In this document: positions 38,722-51,500 of the stretch, piece after piece
Numbering within the stretch: the stretch's first letter is position 1
How the letters are laid out: each line of letters begins with the position of its first letter
From: Paratinospora sagittata
Taxonomy: Eukaryota > Streptophyta > Magnoliopsida > Ranunculales > Menispermaceae
Reading direction: 5' to 3'
DNA: 64,000 bases
NCBI GenBank assembly: GCA_035771175.1
Contig: CM069590.1
Location: forward strand, 55,408,477 to 55,472,476
The notes under the pieces: model-generated
What the model was told of the DNA's origin: nothing
Seen by the model: the letters and a program-made list of their open reading frames with translations, nothing else
Databases searched by the model: none
Translations under genes and position numbers: made by a program

Positions 38722-39571
38722 GATCGAATTGTGCGCGAATTACCGCATTCAGAACCTCTTGAAAATTTACTAATTTCGGAACAGAAATTAGGGTCTTGTC
38801 TCCAGACTTGAAAGATCGTTTTTGCCTCTTGAGGATGGAAATTCAACAACTGCGTCGAGTAATTAAATCTTGACCTCTTCTTGCTGCGCTGGATTGACTA
38901 AATTCGAAGTAAAACTTAGAACTCTAAGTATTCGCAGAGAACGCCCAGTGACGACCAAAGGATCTGCTTGTTAACTAATTTCTTTTTTTGTTGTTGATTT
39001 TTTTTTTCAATGATTTGGGATAAAATTTGTTCTCTCTTTTCAGCGGCAAAAAGATCAACAAAATGTCAAAGATTAAAAGGTGTCCAATTTTATGTAGCCT
39101 TTGACGATGCAAATAGAAATTTTATTTTTTTGAAAGTATCGAAATTTTCTTTCAAGCTATATTCTTTAAAGAAAACTTTCTATATAAATGGCACAACTTG
39201 AAATGACGAGCCGAGACCTTTATTAAATTTACGATCGTACAAGACGATCATTTGCAACGATTTGACGTAAATATAAGAGATCATCATCAAGCCTTCGCCC
39301 ACTTAACGTCAACAATATGAATAAGTGTCTCAGAGGCGTAGTTGCTGATGAACCGCTTAGTCTAATAAATTGTTTTCAACTTCATGATATATTACTAATC
39401 TGATCGGGCTAACAGACTAGTGCTACCAAGTTACGAAGATTGGTGTATAATGGTAGACTGCACAAGAGTTTTTACAGGACAGAACCACCCCCTAAAAAAA
39501 CAAAATCGAGATAACTGTACAAGAAAATGAAGCGCTTATAGTAGCAGCGGCTTCTGCTTCTGCAACATCAA
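38722..39571. other. intergenic: TMCO4-like promoter side and NERD-like 3' UTR
   Basis: Two minus-strand genes lie head-to-tail about 850 bp apart. Roughly 39571-39200 should be 3' UTR of the upstream gene; the rest is promoter/5' UTR of the TMCO4-like gene. No other gene seen. Confidence 0.55.
39219..39224 (-). terminator. polyadenylation signal of NERD-like gene
   Basis: AATAAA on the minus strand about 350 bp after the stop codon. Plant signals are loose, so the exact poly(A) site is uncertain. Confidence 0.45.
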
Positions 39572-42500
39572 TCATGGATGCAAGTAATCACAATCAGCCC
39601 CCTTCTTGCAATGCCCATTTTCATGGTACTTGCACACTCTCTGAGACTTGGCCGGACCCCTCGAAAATCCTCCTCTCCCACCACCACCTCCACTGCCAAA
39701 TGATGACTGCCTGTTCCACGATGGTCTTCCACTGCCACCACCACGACCACTATCTCCACTCTGGAAACCCCGTTCTGGGCCAGAAAACCTGTCCCCACTG
39801 TGTGTTTGTTGGCTACCCCATGCAGCTGCGTTATTTGCAGCTCCCACGCCCCAGCCCATGTTGGCATCTCCCTGAGAAGACATTGTTCCCTGACCAGTAA
39901 CACTGTTTGTCTGCACCGCTGCTGCTGCTGGTGGCCCCCAACCCAAGCTTGTGTTTCCTTGGGGAGGAACCCCCCAGCCCATGTTTGGGTTATTTCCCTG
40001 GGGAGGCAAAATACTAGCAGAATGGGTAAAAGGATTGTTTTGATTGATGTTCATGGCAGGAACTGGACTTGCATTCCAGCTTAAGGGCATGGCTGCTGAT
40101 GGCATTGACCAACTAGAACTGTTTGTATTTGCTGGACTGGCAAACTTGTCTAAGGTTGCTGAATTTGAAGCCGACAAACCTGATACGGATTGATCAAGAG
40201 CTTGACCAGATGGGGTGAAGGATGTACCTAGATCGTGCATGGATGATTGACCATCACCATTGTGAAGGGCATTCGCAGGTTCTGAATTTTGAGGAGCGTC
40301 CGCAGGGATGGAACTCGAATCAGGCGGTTCTGCTGTGCTGGGAGGAACAGGTTGCCATCCCTGAGACGTTGATACAACATTTGCAATGCTGGCCAATGCA
40401 GATTCATGAGAACTTGGCACAAACTCTTTGGTTGGAATTGAAATATTACCTGAAGCGTCACCAGGAGTCGAACTATCCACTAATGGACCTCTAGGTGAAC
40501 TTGATTCAGGACTCTTCTGAGAAATATGATCATCATCCTGTAGGAAACCACGTGGATTCTCCGTGGCAGAAAATTTTGAGGGAGTTCCCCTGTTGCCTGT
40601 GACACCTGATACATTGGCCATTTCTGGACTAACTTTGGGACTCATAACTTGCAGTGAATTTAAAGGATCATTCTTCGAGCCTGGTATCAAGTCTGCAGAA
40701 CCTTTCACAGATAGGGTGGAAACGAAGTCACTTGAAGACATTAAATTATCTTTGTTGTGTACAGCAGAAGCTGACTGATTGATCAAGGAGACGGGTGCAT
40801 CGGATACAGAACCAAGTATCTTGTAAGTATGAGGTAGCTGGACACTTTCAGGAATTGAAGCTACAGTATGACTGCTAACCATTGATGCTGGATTCAACAG
40901 AGAAGAGGCAACATCTGTATCCCACTCCCCACTAGAAGGTTTTACTGTACTGGGAAATTGACTAGCCCTTTCAGTAGCTCCTTTCAGAGGTTCATTCACA
41001 TTGGGAGGTAACTGCTGCGCCACAATGCTCCCAGAGACAATGCTTGCTTGTTGAAGAGATCCAATTACCGTACCAGATCTGTTTTCAGTGCCCTTAACCC
41101 CTGGCCAGCCTCCAGAATTAGACTTTGGAGTAGGAGAAGGTGGATCATAGAAATCTATGTGGTCAACCTGCACTGGTGTTTCAGATGGCTTGGGCATAGA
41201 ACCAGAGACAGAACTTGAATTCCATCCCCTGGCGGGTGTATCAAAACCATGATGGTGCTCACTCCAGCCAGCAGCTGCATTCTTGGTTCCAGTGATCCCC
41301 AAAGGAGTATGCTGTACTAGATTGCCGCCAATGGTTGGGTTAGTTTCTGGGGCAGAAGTTGCTGGCTGCCCAGAGAGCATGGAAGCATTGGACCATTTCT
41401 TTTCAGAAACCTGGTCTGTCCGGCCTGCATTACTTGGCATTGGGGTAGGAGAAGGAAGGTTCAGCGAGTTGTTTGAATTCCAAGTATTTCCAGAATTTTG
41501 ACCAGAGTTCCATCTCACCCCACCTTGAGCTTCTCCTTGGTTCAAAGATGCAAGATGTGGCTGAGCAGAAAGTGAGGATGAAGGATGTGGGCTATGAACT
41601 AATTGCCCCCCCTTCAAATTGGGAGTTGATACAGTCCAACCAGATGAACCAGAACCCCTCCCATCACTTCTAGTATTATGACCATTAGCAGGGATAATTG
41701 CATCTTTCCCAGTTGAACTCCAGCTCCTGTCAATTTCGTATTTATCTGTCCAAGTTGAGTTAGTATTCTCTTTCCATCCACTACCCCAGTTATTTTCTCT
41801 ATTACTATCAGACAGAACTGTACCTTTTGGGGGCTGTGAAAAGCTGTTGTCCCACTTTGGCAGTTCTTTATGAAACTTCCCAATTAGTGCATCATTCAAC
41901 AGTACAGAGTCCTCTTGCTTTTCTGATGTTCGCCATATTCTTAGCCCCACCGGAAAGTACCCTGTTGTACTCCATTTGCGAAGCTGAGCCATAGAAAAGG
42001 GTCCTTGGATTTTCCCAGATGGGTCCTTATAGTGCCAAATTTTGTCCATCGCACTGAAGTTAACAGCTGGTTCCGGCCCTGAAGGAAGAGATGTCACAGC
42101 AGTCTCCAATGATATACCAGAAGATGATCCAGATTTTAAAACAGTTTGACCACTATCTGACTGGTGCATCTCTCTTCCTTCACTCCACGATGATTCAACA
42201 ATTCTATCACCAGTACCTCCTTTGTCCCAGACACCTTTTGCAGGCACATGCTTGCTTGGCTCCCAAGTGGTGTTTGGATTTTTCCGTGCTCCACTCCATG
42301 TTCTAGTTGCCACCGAGCTTCCTCTTCCTGGAGAGATTGGCTCCCGAGCCTTTCTACTAAACCCAGATTCCCTTTGCCTGGTATAATAATCTGCAAGAAT
42401 CAGAAGCAACATTACTCAGTGCCAACAGAACGGAAAATGGAAAATCTAAAAATGAAATATCATATAATAAAATGATATAAAGTATACAAGCTACAATGCA

Positions 42501-45500
42501 ACATAGAGAACCTTGTTTCTTATCGTCCTGTTCTTCGTCATCCTCATCAGACTCATAATTAGGATCCATTTTGTGGTCAGCATGTACATCAGGAATGTCC
42601 TGTAGTCTACGTGAGCGCTCCTCAGCTGTGTTCAAGAGCTGCAATTTTTCCACACACTCTCTAAGCGTGAACAGAAGTTAAGGATTGCAGGAGCATAGTC
42701 TAACTCTTAAGCAACTTTTGTTATATTTACAGGAATACTTAGCTGAAAAGCAACATAAACAAAACATAATCATAAAATTACATGTAAAAAATGGTTCATC
42801 TTTCACTTTCCCACCAAAGAGAGTAAAACCATGATTCAAACAAGCACTCTTAGTAGGCAGTCCCAAAAATGCTAAGGCTGTGTTTGGTTTACAATCCAAA
42901 AACCATTTTTAGTTTTCAAATAGTAAAAGAAAAAGAAAACAATAAAGAACATGTTTTGTGGAGTAGTTTTTGAAAAACACTTTTCTAATCTTCTCTCACA
43001 AAAAAGTAAAAACTTGGGAAATGACAAAATTGTACTTTTTGGGTACCCTGAAAACAGAAAAACTGTTTTTGGATACCCAACCAAACACTGCCTAAGCTTC
43101 AATATATCAATGGCATGAATACATACAAATAGAATGCCAAGCACACCAGAGGTGATATTTTAGTTAGGTTCAAAATCATAATCCTTTCCATAAGTAGCAA
43201 ATTTAGTACCCAAAGCTAGTCAAGTAAGCCTAAATGAAAAAAATCATTGCCAACCTAACAAAGTTAACAGCTTTGTTCACGCTACACAACATACATTGCC
43301 CTAAACCACTCTTTTGCCTAAATGAAAATTAACACCCAAAGCTACTCAAATGACAATTACCGAGCAACAATTTGTTCACGTCGCTGAGGTACCAAAGACA
43401 ATCAAAATTCATACTTTCTTGATTTTTCAAAAAATCATCCTCCACATTTATTTAACTATTACATGAAACCTTTGAGATCTAAAATTAATGATCCATGATA
43501 GAACTATGGGCATTATCATAGTTTTAGAGCTAAAACTATAATAATTTGAGCTTATGGAATTGGAAAAAGTAACGAAAGTTCTCAAGAGTAACTTGCCGAG
43601 GACCAAATAGCAAAATCAGATGTCACACATAATAAACAACATTTGTGGAGAATATAAGTACCCTATACTCCAACATTTGACATGGACTGCTTTTGTAACA
43701 GATAATCACATCGTAATGGGGAAAAAAAAAAGGTCTAAACTACCAAACTAAAAGTTTTACACAAACAATCAAATTACGCATATGGGACAACAGTTTGTGC
43801 ACTTCAATTATATTGGTGTGCACAAAATTATACCAACAATGTATCGATTGACAGATTGAGTCAATCATCACAGATGAATTAGTTGCAAGAAACAAGAAAC
43901 AAAATCATAAATGGCCATATGTAAAGCACCAAGAACACTTCTATTGCTCCTAAAACTCTTCACACCATTAGCCAAACAATCTAACAAGGAGATGAATCCA
44001 TCAAATAGCAAAGGATATTCCTTCCTACGACCCTTTTCACTTGCTCGGTCACGAAGATGACTAAGCCGTAATTTCTCTGTTTCCAGCCACTGAATCATGC
44101 AAAAGAGTATAGTAAGAAACATAAATCTTGGAAACATATTTTAAGATATTAAAAAAGAATAAAATATAAATAATATGGTGAGAAAATTTTGAAAAAACAC
44201 TTGATCCTACGATAAAACAAAAACCAGCCAATTTCTTCCCAAAGCAAGAAATATTAGCAAATATGAAGCAACACAAATGAATCAAGGAAGGTTTAGCAGT
44301 AAGAACTCACATCATTGACTCTCACTTCCTGTAGGGCCACGGCTTTCTCCTGAACCTCACCCTAAAATTAAGCAGCCAAATATGTTTTGAGGTTGAAACT
44401 AAACAACAGAGGTCTTACCATTTAAGAATAAATAAATAAAATAAAAAAAGAAGCAGCAAATAATAAAAATCATTACCACCGTCATTCGGGCGATCAATCC
44501 ACATTTTATGCTCTGACGCAAACGCTTGCATTCATCCTGGAACACAAAAAATCAAAACAATGAAAAGAGGGTCCTCCTAAAACCTAGATCAAACAGAAGA
44601 AAGTATGAAACTTTGAAATAATGATGCTAGAATAAGGCAGCTGACTAGTAAAACTTTATAAATAACAAAACATTATAATCAAAACATGTTTCACAAATAT
44701 CTAACCTTGTCACTAAAATAATAATGAGATGCAAGGACAAAAATATATCAAACAATTACCAGCCATAAATTGGCCATAAAATTAGAAAGTAACAGGCAAA
44801 TTCATAACCTTCTTAAGCCTTTAAAGACCAAATAACCAGAGTAGCCTTGAAAGGAACAATTAATCTTAAAATTAAACATCCAACAAAAAAAATTAATAAT
44901 TCACATGATCTAACAACATCCACCCCATGTAGTCTGGAAGAGGCTTAGATGAGTTGAGTAAATGATCTAACAACATCAATCATATCAAGGTCTAGGTTCA
45001 TAATGAGGTTCAAAGCAATATTAGCATACTAAAAAATATTTAGTCATTAGCGACAGAATTCCTTCTCATGAATTGGGAAGAATTATGAATTGGGATGAAT
45101 GCATGAATTGTGAAAACTAAAGTGAAAATGGCATAGCATATGATAAATAGTAATACAAAGTCAAACTGATGTAGCATGGCTAGATCTATTGGCAAACAAA
45201 TGTAGTCACTATCCACGGTTTTAAAAAAGGTATGTGAGGTTGGAAAAATATCTCTATTGAGAAAAAAGATTTAGAGTCAAGTTCATGGTACAATGAATTA
45301 AACAATTTAGGAACTCAACTCAACGTAAGGGTAGTCATTGGCACAACGGTTAAGGTTATTCCATTATGACCTAGAAGTCACAAGTTAAAATTTGCCTTTC
45401 CCGTTTGGAAGTAAGATTCTGCATACCATCCCTTCCCAAGACCATGCAATGGCAGGAGCCCTGTGCACCAGGACCCAGTAAGCCCCTTTAGGAACTCAAC

Positions 45501-48500
45501 CCAACTTAACAAAGTCACTTTCCAGCTACAAGTGGTCAGCTACATGAATTCATTTCATCCAATCCGTTCTATCAAGAGCTAAGTTGACATTTACTTCTCA
45601 TGGTCTGATTAAGTTGATTTATGTCATAGTTAATCTAAGTTAAGGACTCTAAAACTAAAACTATAATCCTATACTGGAGCACTAAAATAACAACATGATT
45701 TTAAGATTTGAGGATCTTAATCAAGAATAGATGCACAAATGGAAATTAAAGTAAAATCTAATAGCTAAGATTTTTGCTTGCTATGAATTCTTCTCAAATG
45801 AACTTTGAACTCCCAATTTTAGTGTACTTTGAGAAACTCATTTTGCAATCGGTTCTAGAAAGTAAATGAAATTATGGAAAAATTTAGCATATTCAAGTCC
45901 ATATTGTTTCAAACAAGAATGAGAAATAACAATGACGCCTTTTTAATTTAAATTTTCTAGGATTTCTATCTTGAAATTTTTCTATATTTTTTTTTTCAAT
46001 ATAAAAAATATCAAAACACTCGTGACTTATTAAAAGACAGCAAAATGCTTTTTAAGTTCCTTATCTTTTGGAAATTTTAGTTGAGTTATTCCATAATTAT
46101 CTCTGGATTCCTTTCGAAAAAATTTGGTATATTTGAAAAATGAACAAAATACACTTCTACTTTTAAAGGCCACCCAAATGCTTCTAGTATTCATATTTTT
46201 CACAAAAAGAACTAGGACACATTTTCAATTAGTTTGTCGATGCTTGAAAAGAAAAACATGAACAGTACACTCCCTCCGTAGAGAATATTAAATACTTGTT
46301 GGATTCATGTTTCCTATGCAAAACTGTTGTCCACCCTCACCTAATTTAAAAAAAATTCCCCCTTGTTTATAAAAAATGACCAAAACAACATAATCATCCA
46401 ATAGTCATCAAAATGCTTGCAGGCTCCCATCTTTCAGATAACGAAGTTAATAGCATCCTATTGCAACTCAATGTCAATGATAATAGAACTCTTCATACCA
46501 TTACTAACAACATACTGAACATAGAAGACTGTCAAGGACAACAAACTTAACTGAGAACACCCTAATTATGTATATGGCCTGCTCAACATGGCAGGAGATG
46601 AATAATAGTACCTTTAGGGAATCACATAGCGGTGTCATATCAAAAATCAGAATTTTACAGGAGAGGTGACAGGGCACAAAAAATGCTCTAAACACACCAG
46701 ACAGGCAGACACCCAGAACCCAAATCAGCGCATGAGACCCTTACAGGAAACATGACCAGTTTCGAACCCACTCCAATACACTATACCCGCCTGCTAAAGG
46801 AGAACACCCAATCCAGCTAGCAGTGGCAAGATCATTGGATCTATCTAGATCCTAAGCTTCAGGAAGATAGTTAAAAAGGTACACTCTTTCAAATTGACTT
46901 AAAAGAGTGGGGAAACTTTGTCTATTTGATATATTTTAGGATTGAGGACTTCTTGCCTCCTCTATTGTCTAGTTACACATCATTGAATTCACAATAGAAT
47001 TGTTTTTCTTATCAATAAAAACAAAAAAACAAAAACAACAACAACAACAATAATAAAAGCAATAATAATAATAATAATAAAACACTAATTATTAAACTGT
47101 AAATAACTGAATTATTACTAAAAAATAATCACACTACATGAAATTCACTACAATCCAATGGATCCATTAAAGACAATTATTTTTTTTGAGAAGAACAAAT
47201 TATTAACCAGGGTAATGCTTTATGAATTCAATATTTAACAAACAATCATGTCATAGATAAAAGTTTTTAGAAACATGTTCCGTCATCTGTGACTAATAAC
47301 AGAGAGACAAACAATGGACTGAAATAGATTGTGTAAGGCAGTAAAACTGTGAAGTACAATGCGTTCACTCATGTGTGCTATTGGCACACCAGCACTTGTG
47401 GAATGAAGCAGACCAATATACAGAGAAAAATGTCTTTGTTGTTGGTAGACCTAATTAAGGGGAAAAAAACTTAAAAGCATTTTCGTAAGTATCTCAGATT
47501 ATTTAGTTATCATCTGACACCAAATCATTGTTTGTGAACTTTACCATCTTAGAATACATATATGAGCCTAAGCAAATTGAGTATATTATGATGTTTTTGG
47601 TTCTATTTATTTATGAGACAGTTTGATCAAGGAATTAAACCTCTGAGCTTTCCCATATAGGTTGTTTATTTTCAGATGAAGCTTATCTGTGAAAACATTA
47701 GCATGTACTTGCCTGTTAATTTTGCTTCGGTAATCAGAAATAAACTTTTCTAATTATAGCACTCCATAATAATGCATAGCTTAGTATAAAGATCAACTCT
47801 TTATATATCAAAAAAGCAAGTACATGTACACCTTTTTACACACTTAATGGACCCAACACAATAATGTATACAAGTAACGAAGAAAGGTTCAAAATAGCCA
47901 CTTGTTATTATTTTCAGAAACTGATAAGAATATCTTCGCCAGAAATATAACATGTAACAATAGCTCTTCTCAAGCAGCAGTGGCTGGTCAGAATTTCGAA
48001 GTGAAAAAAGAAACTATGCATTTATACTGTTAACAGTTAATCACCTCAGTGAAATCCTGATTTGAGATGGTATCAATTGGTATGATCTCCGTCTTGTTTA
48101 AATTTAGTATCTCCAGCAAGACATCTGTTGATCTCTTACCAGTTTTATACGGTTCTTGTGCTTTTCGAGTACCTGTGCTCCAGATCATTTAAACAACTTG
48201 AATCTTGAATGGCATGAACACAGACCTACACATTCAAATAAATTTTATGAAAGTAACTAATTACAAATTTTACCTACAACTTGTACAAGCCTATACATAT
48301 CTTGTTTCTGACCCGAGCCTGATATCCTTATCCTCACAAATGAACTAACAACCTTGTCATAGAATTTTTCGTTATCTTCAAGTAAATCCTCCATCAAGTT
48401 TCGTTTTAGGTAAAGTAAATTAATGTTATGAACATCAATGGCGGCATAATCATCAAGATTAGTTTGGGGTGCCCTCTCTTCACCCTTTTTTCTTGTTTTG

Positions 48501-51500
48501 CGTCTCTTATCTGTACCAACCTTCGCATGGGTATCACTATTGCCATCATTTTCCAATGGACTAGTCTCTACAGCGGCCATTTCCTCTTGAATATCATCTG
48601 CTGGAGTTTCTTCTTTTATAAGAAAATGCGATTCAAGTAGCTTTAACATTTCAAAATGCCCCACACGTGGTTTTCCAAATAGATTTTCCAGCCTTGAATC
48701 ACAAACTATTTGACTCTTTCGCCGAGGATCACGAAGGTTGTTTTGTTTAATATACTCCAGCAAAAGAGCCTGCACATCAAACTGCGATAACATAGATCTA
48801 TCACCATTTCTCATGTGTGCAGCTAAATCCAAGAGCTCTTTCGAAGCCCACTCGGTGCCGTTCAGCACAGCCGTCCCTTCACTGCCAACTGCTCCAGTCT
48901 CATTGGGTATAGAATCCGCCTTGGAGTTCTTTGACCGTTTCTTGAGCTTTCGCTTTTTAGTATTACTTACTTCAAGATGTCCAGAAGAGCTGTCAGAATT
49001 GGAACCTTGATCACCATTGGCATCATAGAGTTCATCAGAAGATTCCACTTTCTGACCTGACATACCAGAGCCCTTCCAGGGATTCCTAGCTTGCATGAGC
49101 TCATCAGAAGTCAATAATAGCTTTCCTTTCAAGTCCACCCAATATTCCTTGAAGAGATATTCCCAGCTATTTTTGTCATCAAAATCAACTTGAGCCTGTG
49201 TACAAGACATACAAACAAACAAGAACAGGCATCAGAAGAACACCATTTAATGAATCATCAAAATGGAAAACATATAATGGATGAATAGATATATAACCAA
49301 GATGCCCACATATTTGCATAAAAATGCATTTATATGCATTCTAGATGAAGCAAAATATTTTCCATCAGACCAAAACAGAATTTCTGTGATTTCAACAATA
49401 AAAAGAAGCATGCTTGCATCGAACATAGTCTAGAACGGGTCAGATTTTGGGAGTTCAAGCGGACTAAAACATAGATCAGCATGGCAAAACCAATTGCTAA
49501 GAATGCCCCAACTCACTAACTAGTTATGCACACATTACACATAAATGAATTTGCAAAATATGCAATTAGACCTAAACAGTTACATAAACCAGGACAAAGA
49601 GAATAAAATTTAATTCTTAGAAAATAAGAAATCACGGTAATTTCAAATATGGGGAGACACAATAGAAGAATCGAGACAATTTGAGTTTTTTCATAGTCAA
49701 TTGTGCAAATAGCATCCGAAGAAGAGATAGGCATTCCAAGATTAACTGTGTCATAATAAAGTCCAGTCAGACTAAATAAATCTGACTTGTGAATTTGCAA
49801 TCAACTTCTCGCATAATTGCAAACATAGGAATGGAACAATATATGATCATGGTGCCAACCAAAGCTTTGATGGACAGACTATACTGCTGGACTATGCAAC
49901 ATAATCAACACATCGGCTCTATTAAGTAAGTGATGTGAGCTCATTATCCCGATAAATGTCATCCAGAAGTCTGCCACTCACCTCATGTTAAATTACCAGT
50001 TCACCTCTACATGTCACAGTGCCTAAGAGCACATAGATTAGAGAGGACTAATTAAAGTTCAATAATGAAAAACGAAAATACCAAGAAATTGGAACCCAAC
50101 ATTGCTTAAAACTTGGAACCAAAATGAGTCAGCTTCCAGCAAGTGTCAAGCACATGTTGCAGACCAAATTGTAAAACCATGATGCAAGGAACTTTCACAA
50201 GACAGTGAAATTGGAGCGTGTTACCAACATACCAAAGCTTTTGTTCTTTTGGTGGGAAACTTAGTTATGGTATGTAGTTGTTGCAAGGACAATAGGTCGT
50301 ACAATGATAACTACAAGGTGACAACTAATACCAATGGATAACCATCTTCTGCTCAAAACAATATTTAGAATGCTAAAAATGCCCTCCATGTCACAAATGA
50401 ACAGACATTGCTAACTTCAAAGAGCATTGTCATTACCCATCATACCACTATGCTTGCCTCTTTATTATCGTTCCATGTGATCTCAAAGTTTTAGCACCTA
50501 CCCTGATCACTCGCAATAATTCCTTAGAAAGATCAAGGTCGAATTCTCCTACCATAGACTAGCACATTATTTTACAACATTTAAATTACATATCAGAATT
50601 TAATCACACGTTATACAAATAAAGTCCAAATGCAATGCTGAAAAAAGATTTATTCAACAAGCCAGAATCCTATTGGACAAGTTAAATAATATCAAAAGTG
50701 ATGTGTAACTAACATGCATCTTAGAATGGAATGCTATTTCATAATTACATTATAGAATCCAATTACACATTAAACATATTGAATCCTTAAGTAATGCAAA
50801 GTTAATTATTAATTCAACACACTAAAAAACCTTGTGGGCAAAATAGAGGGTATCATAGCTTTATGCATCACTAATTACTACAACAAAGACATCAGGAGTT
50901 CAAAGCATTCAATGGTCAACATGCTCATTAGATATATGAAAACTACTAATAAAAGATCTTCTTCCATCGTCAGTGATGAAGGAGACAATTAAATGAGATA
51001 GAATTAAAATATAAGAGATCAGCATGTCTACCATTTCCTTCTGTCCACCCTCATTCTTTTCAATCAGCATTACAGTTCTCATGCATGTTTCACAAAGACC
51101 TTTGTTTCCTCTAACACAGAAGAACTCAGTTTCTTTAATACAACCCTTGCACAAGGAGTAGGTACATGTATAGCACATAACATGAGCAGCCTTTTCGCAG
51201 TTGCTACATATATGCCAACCTGAAATGCATAACACTCATGATCATAAATAATGATAAAGAAAAACAAAATTTAAAATACATTCAGATGAGCCACACCATA
51301 CCAAACTAAGACAGCTTCCAACTAAATCAAGTCCCAAGAAAACAGTATATAGAGCGCACGCACAATGATAAAATTGATTGTAGTGTCAATACTCAACTCA
51401 ACAAAGCCTTTTCCCAACCATATAGGGTTCAGATCTATAAATATGTTTCCTCCCCTCCGCTCTATGAAGTCTTAAATCCATATTTGAATTATAAATAGTT

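Noticed and set aside
39574..40494. Plus-strand frames opposite the NERD-like last exon
   Set aside because: Antisense shadows of a long, conserved minus-strand exon.
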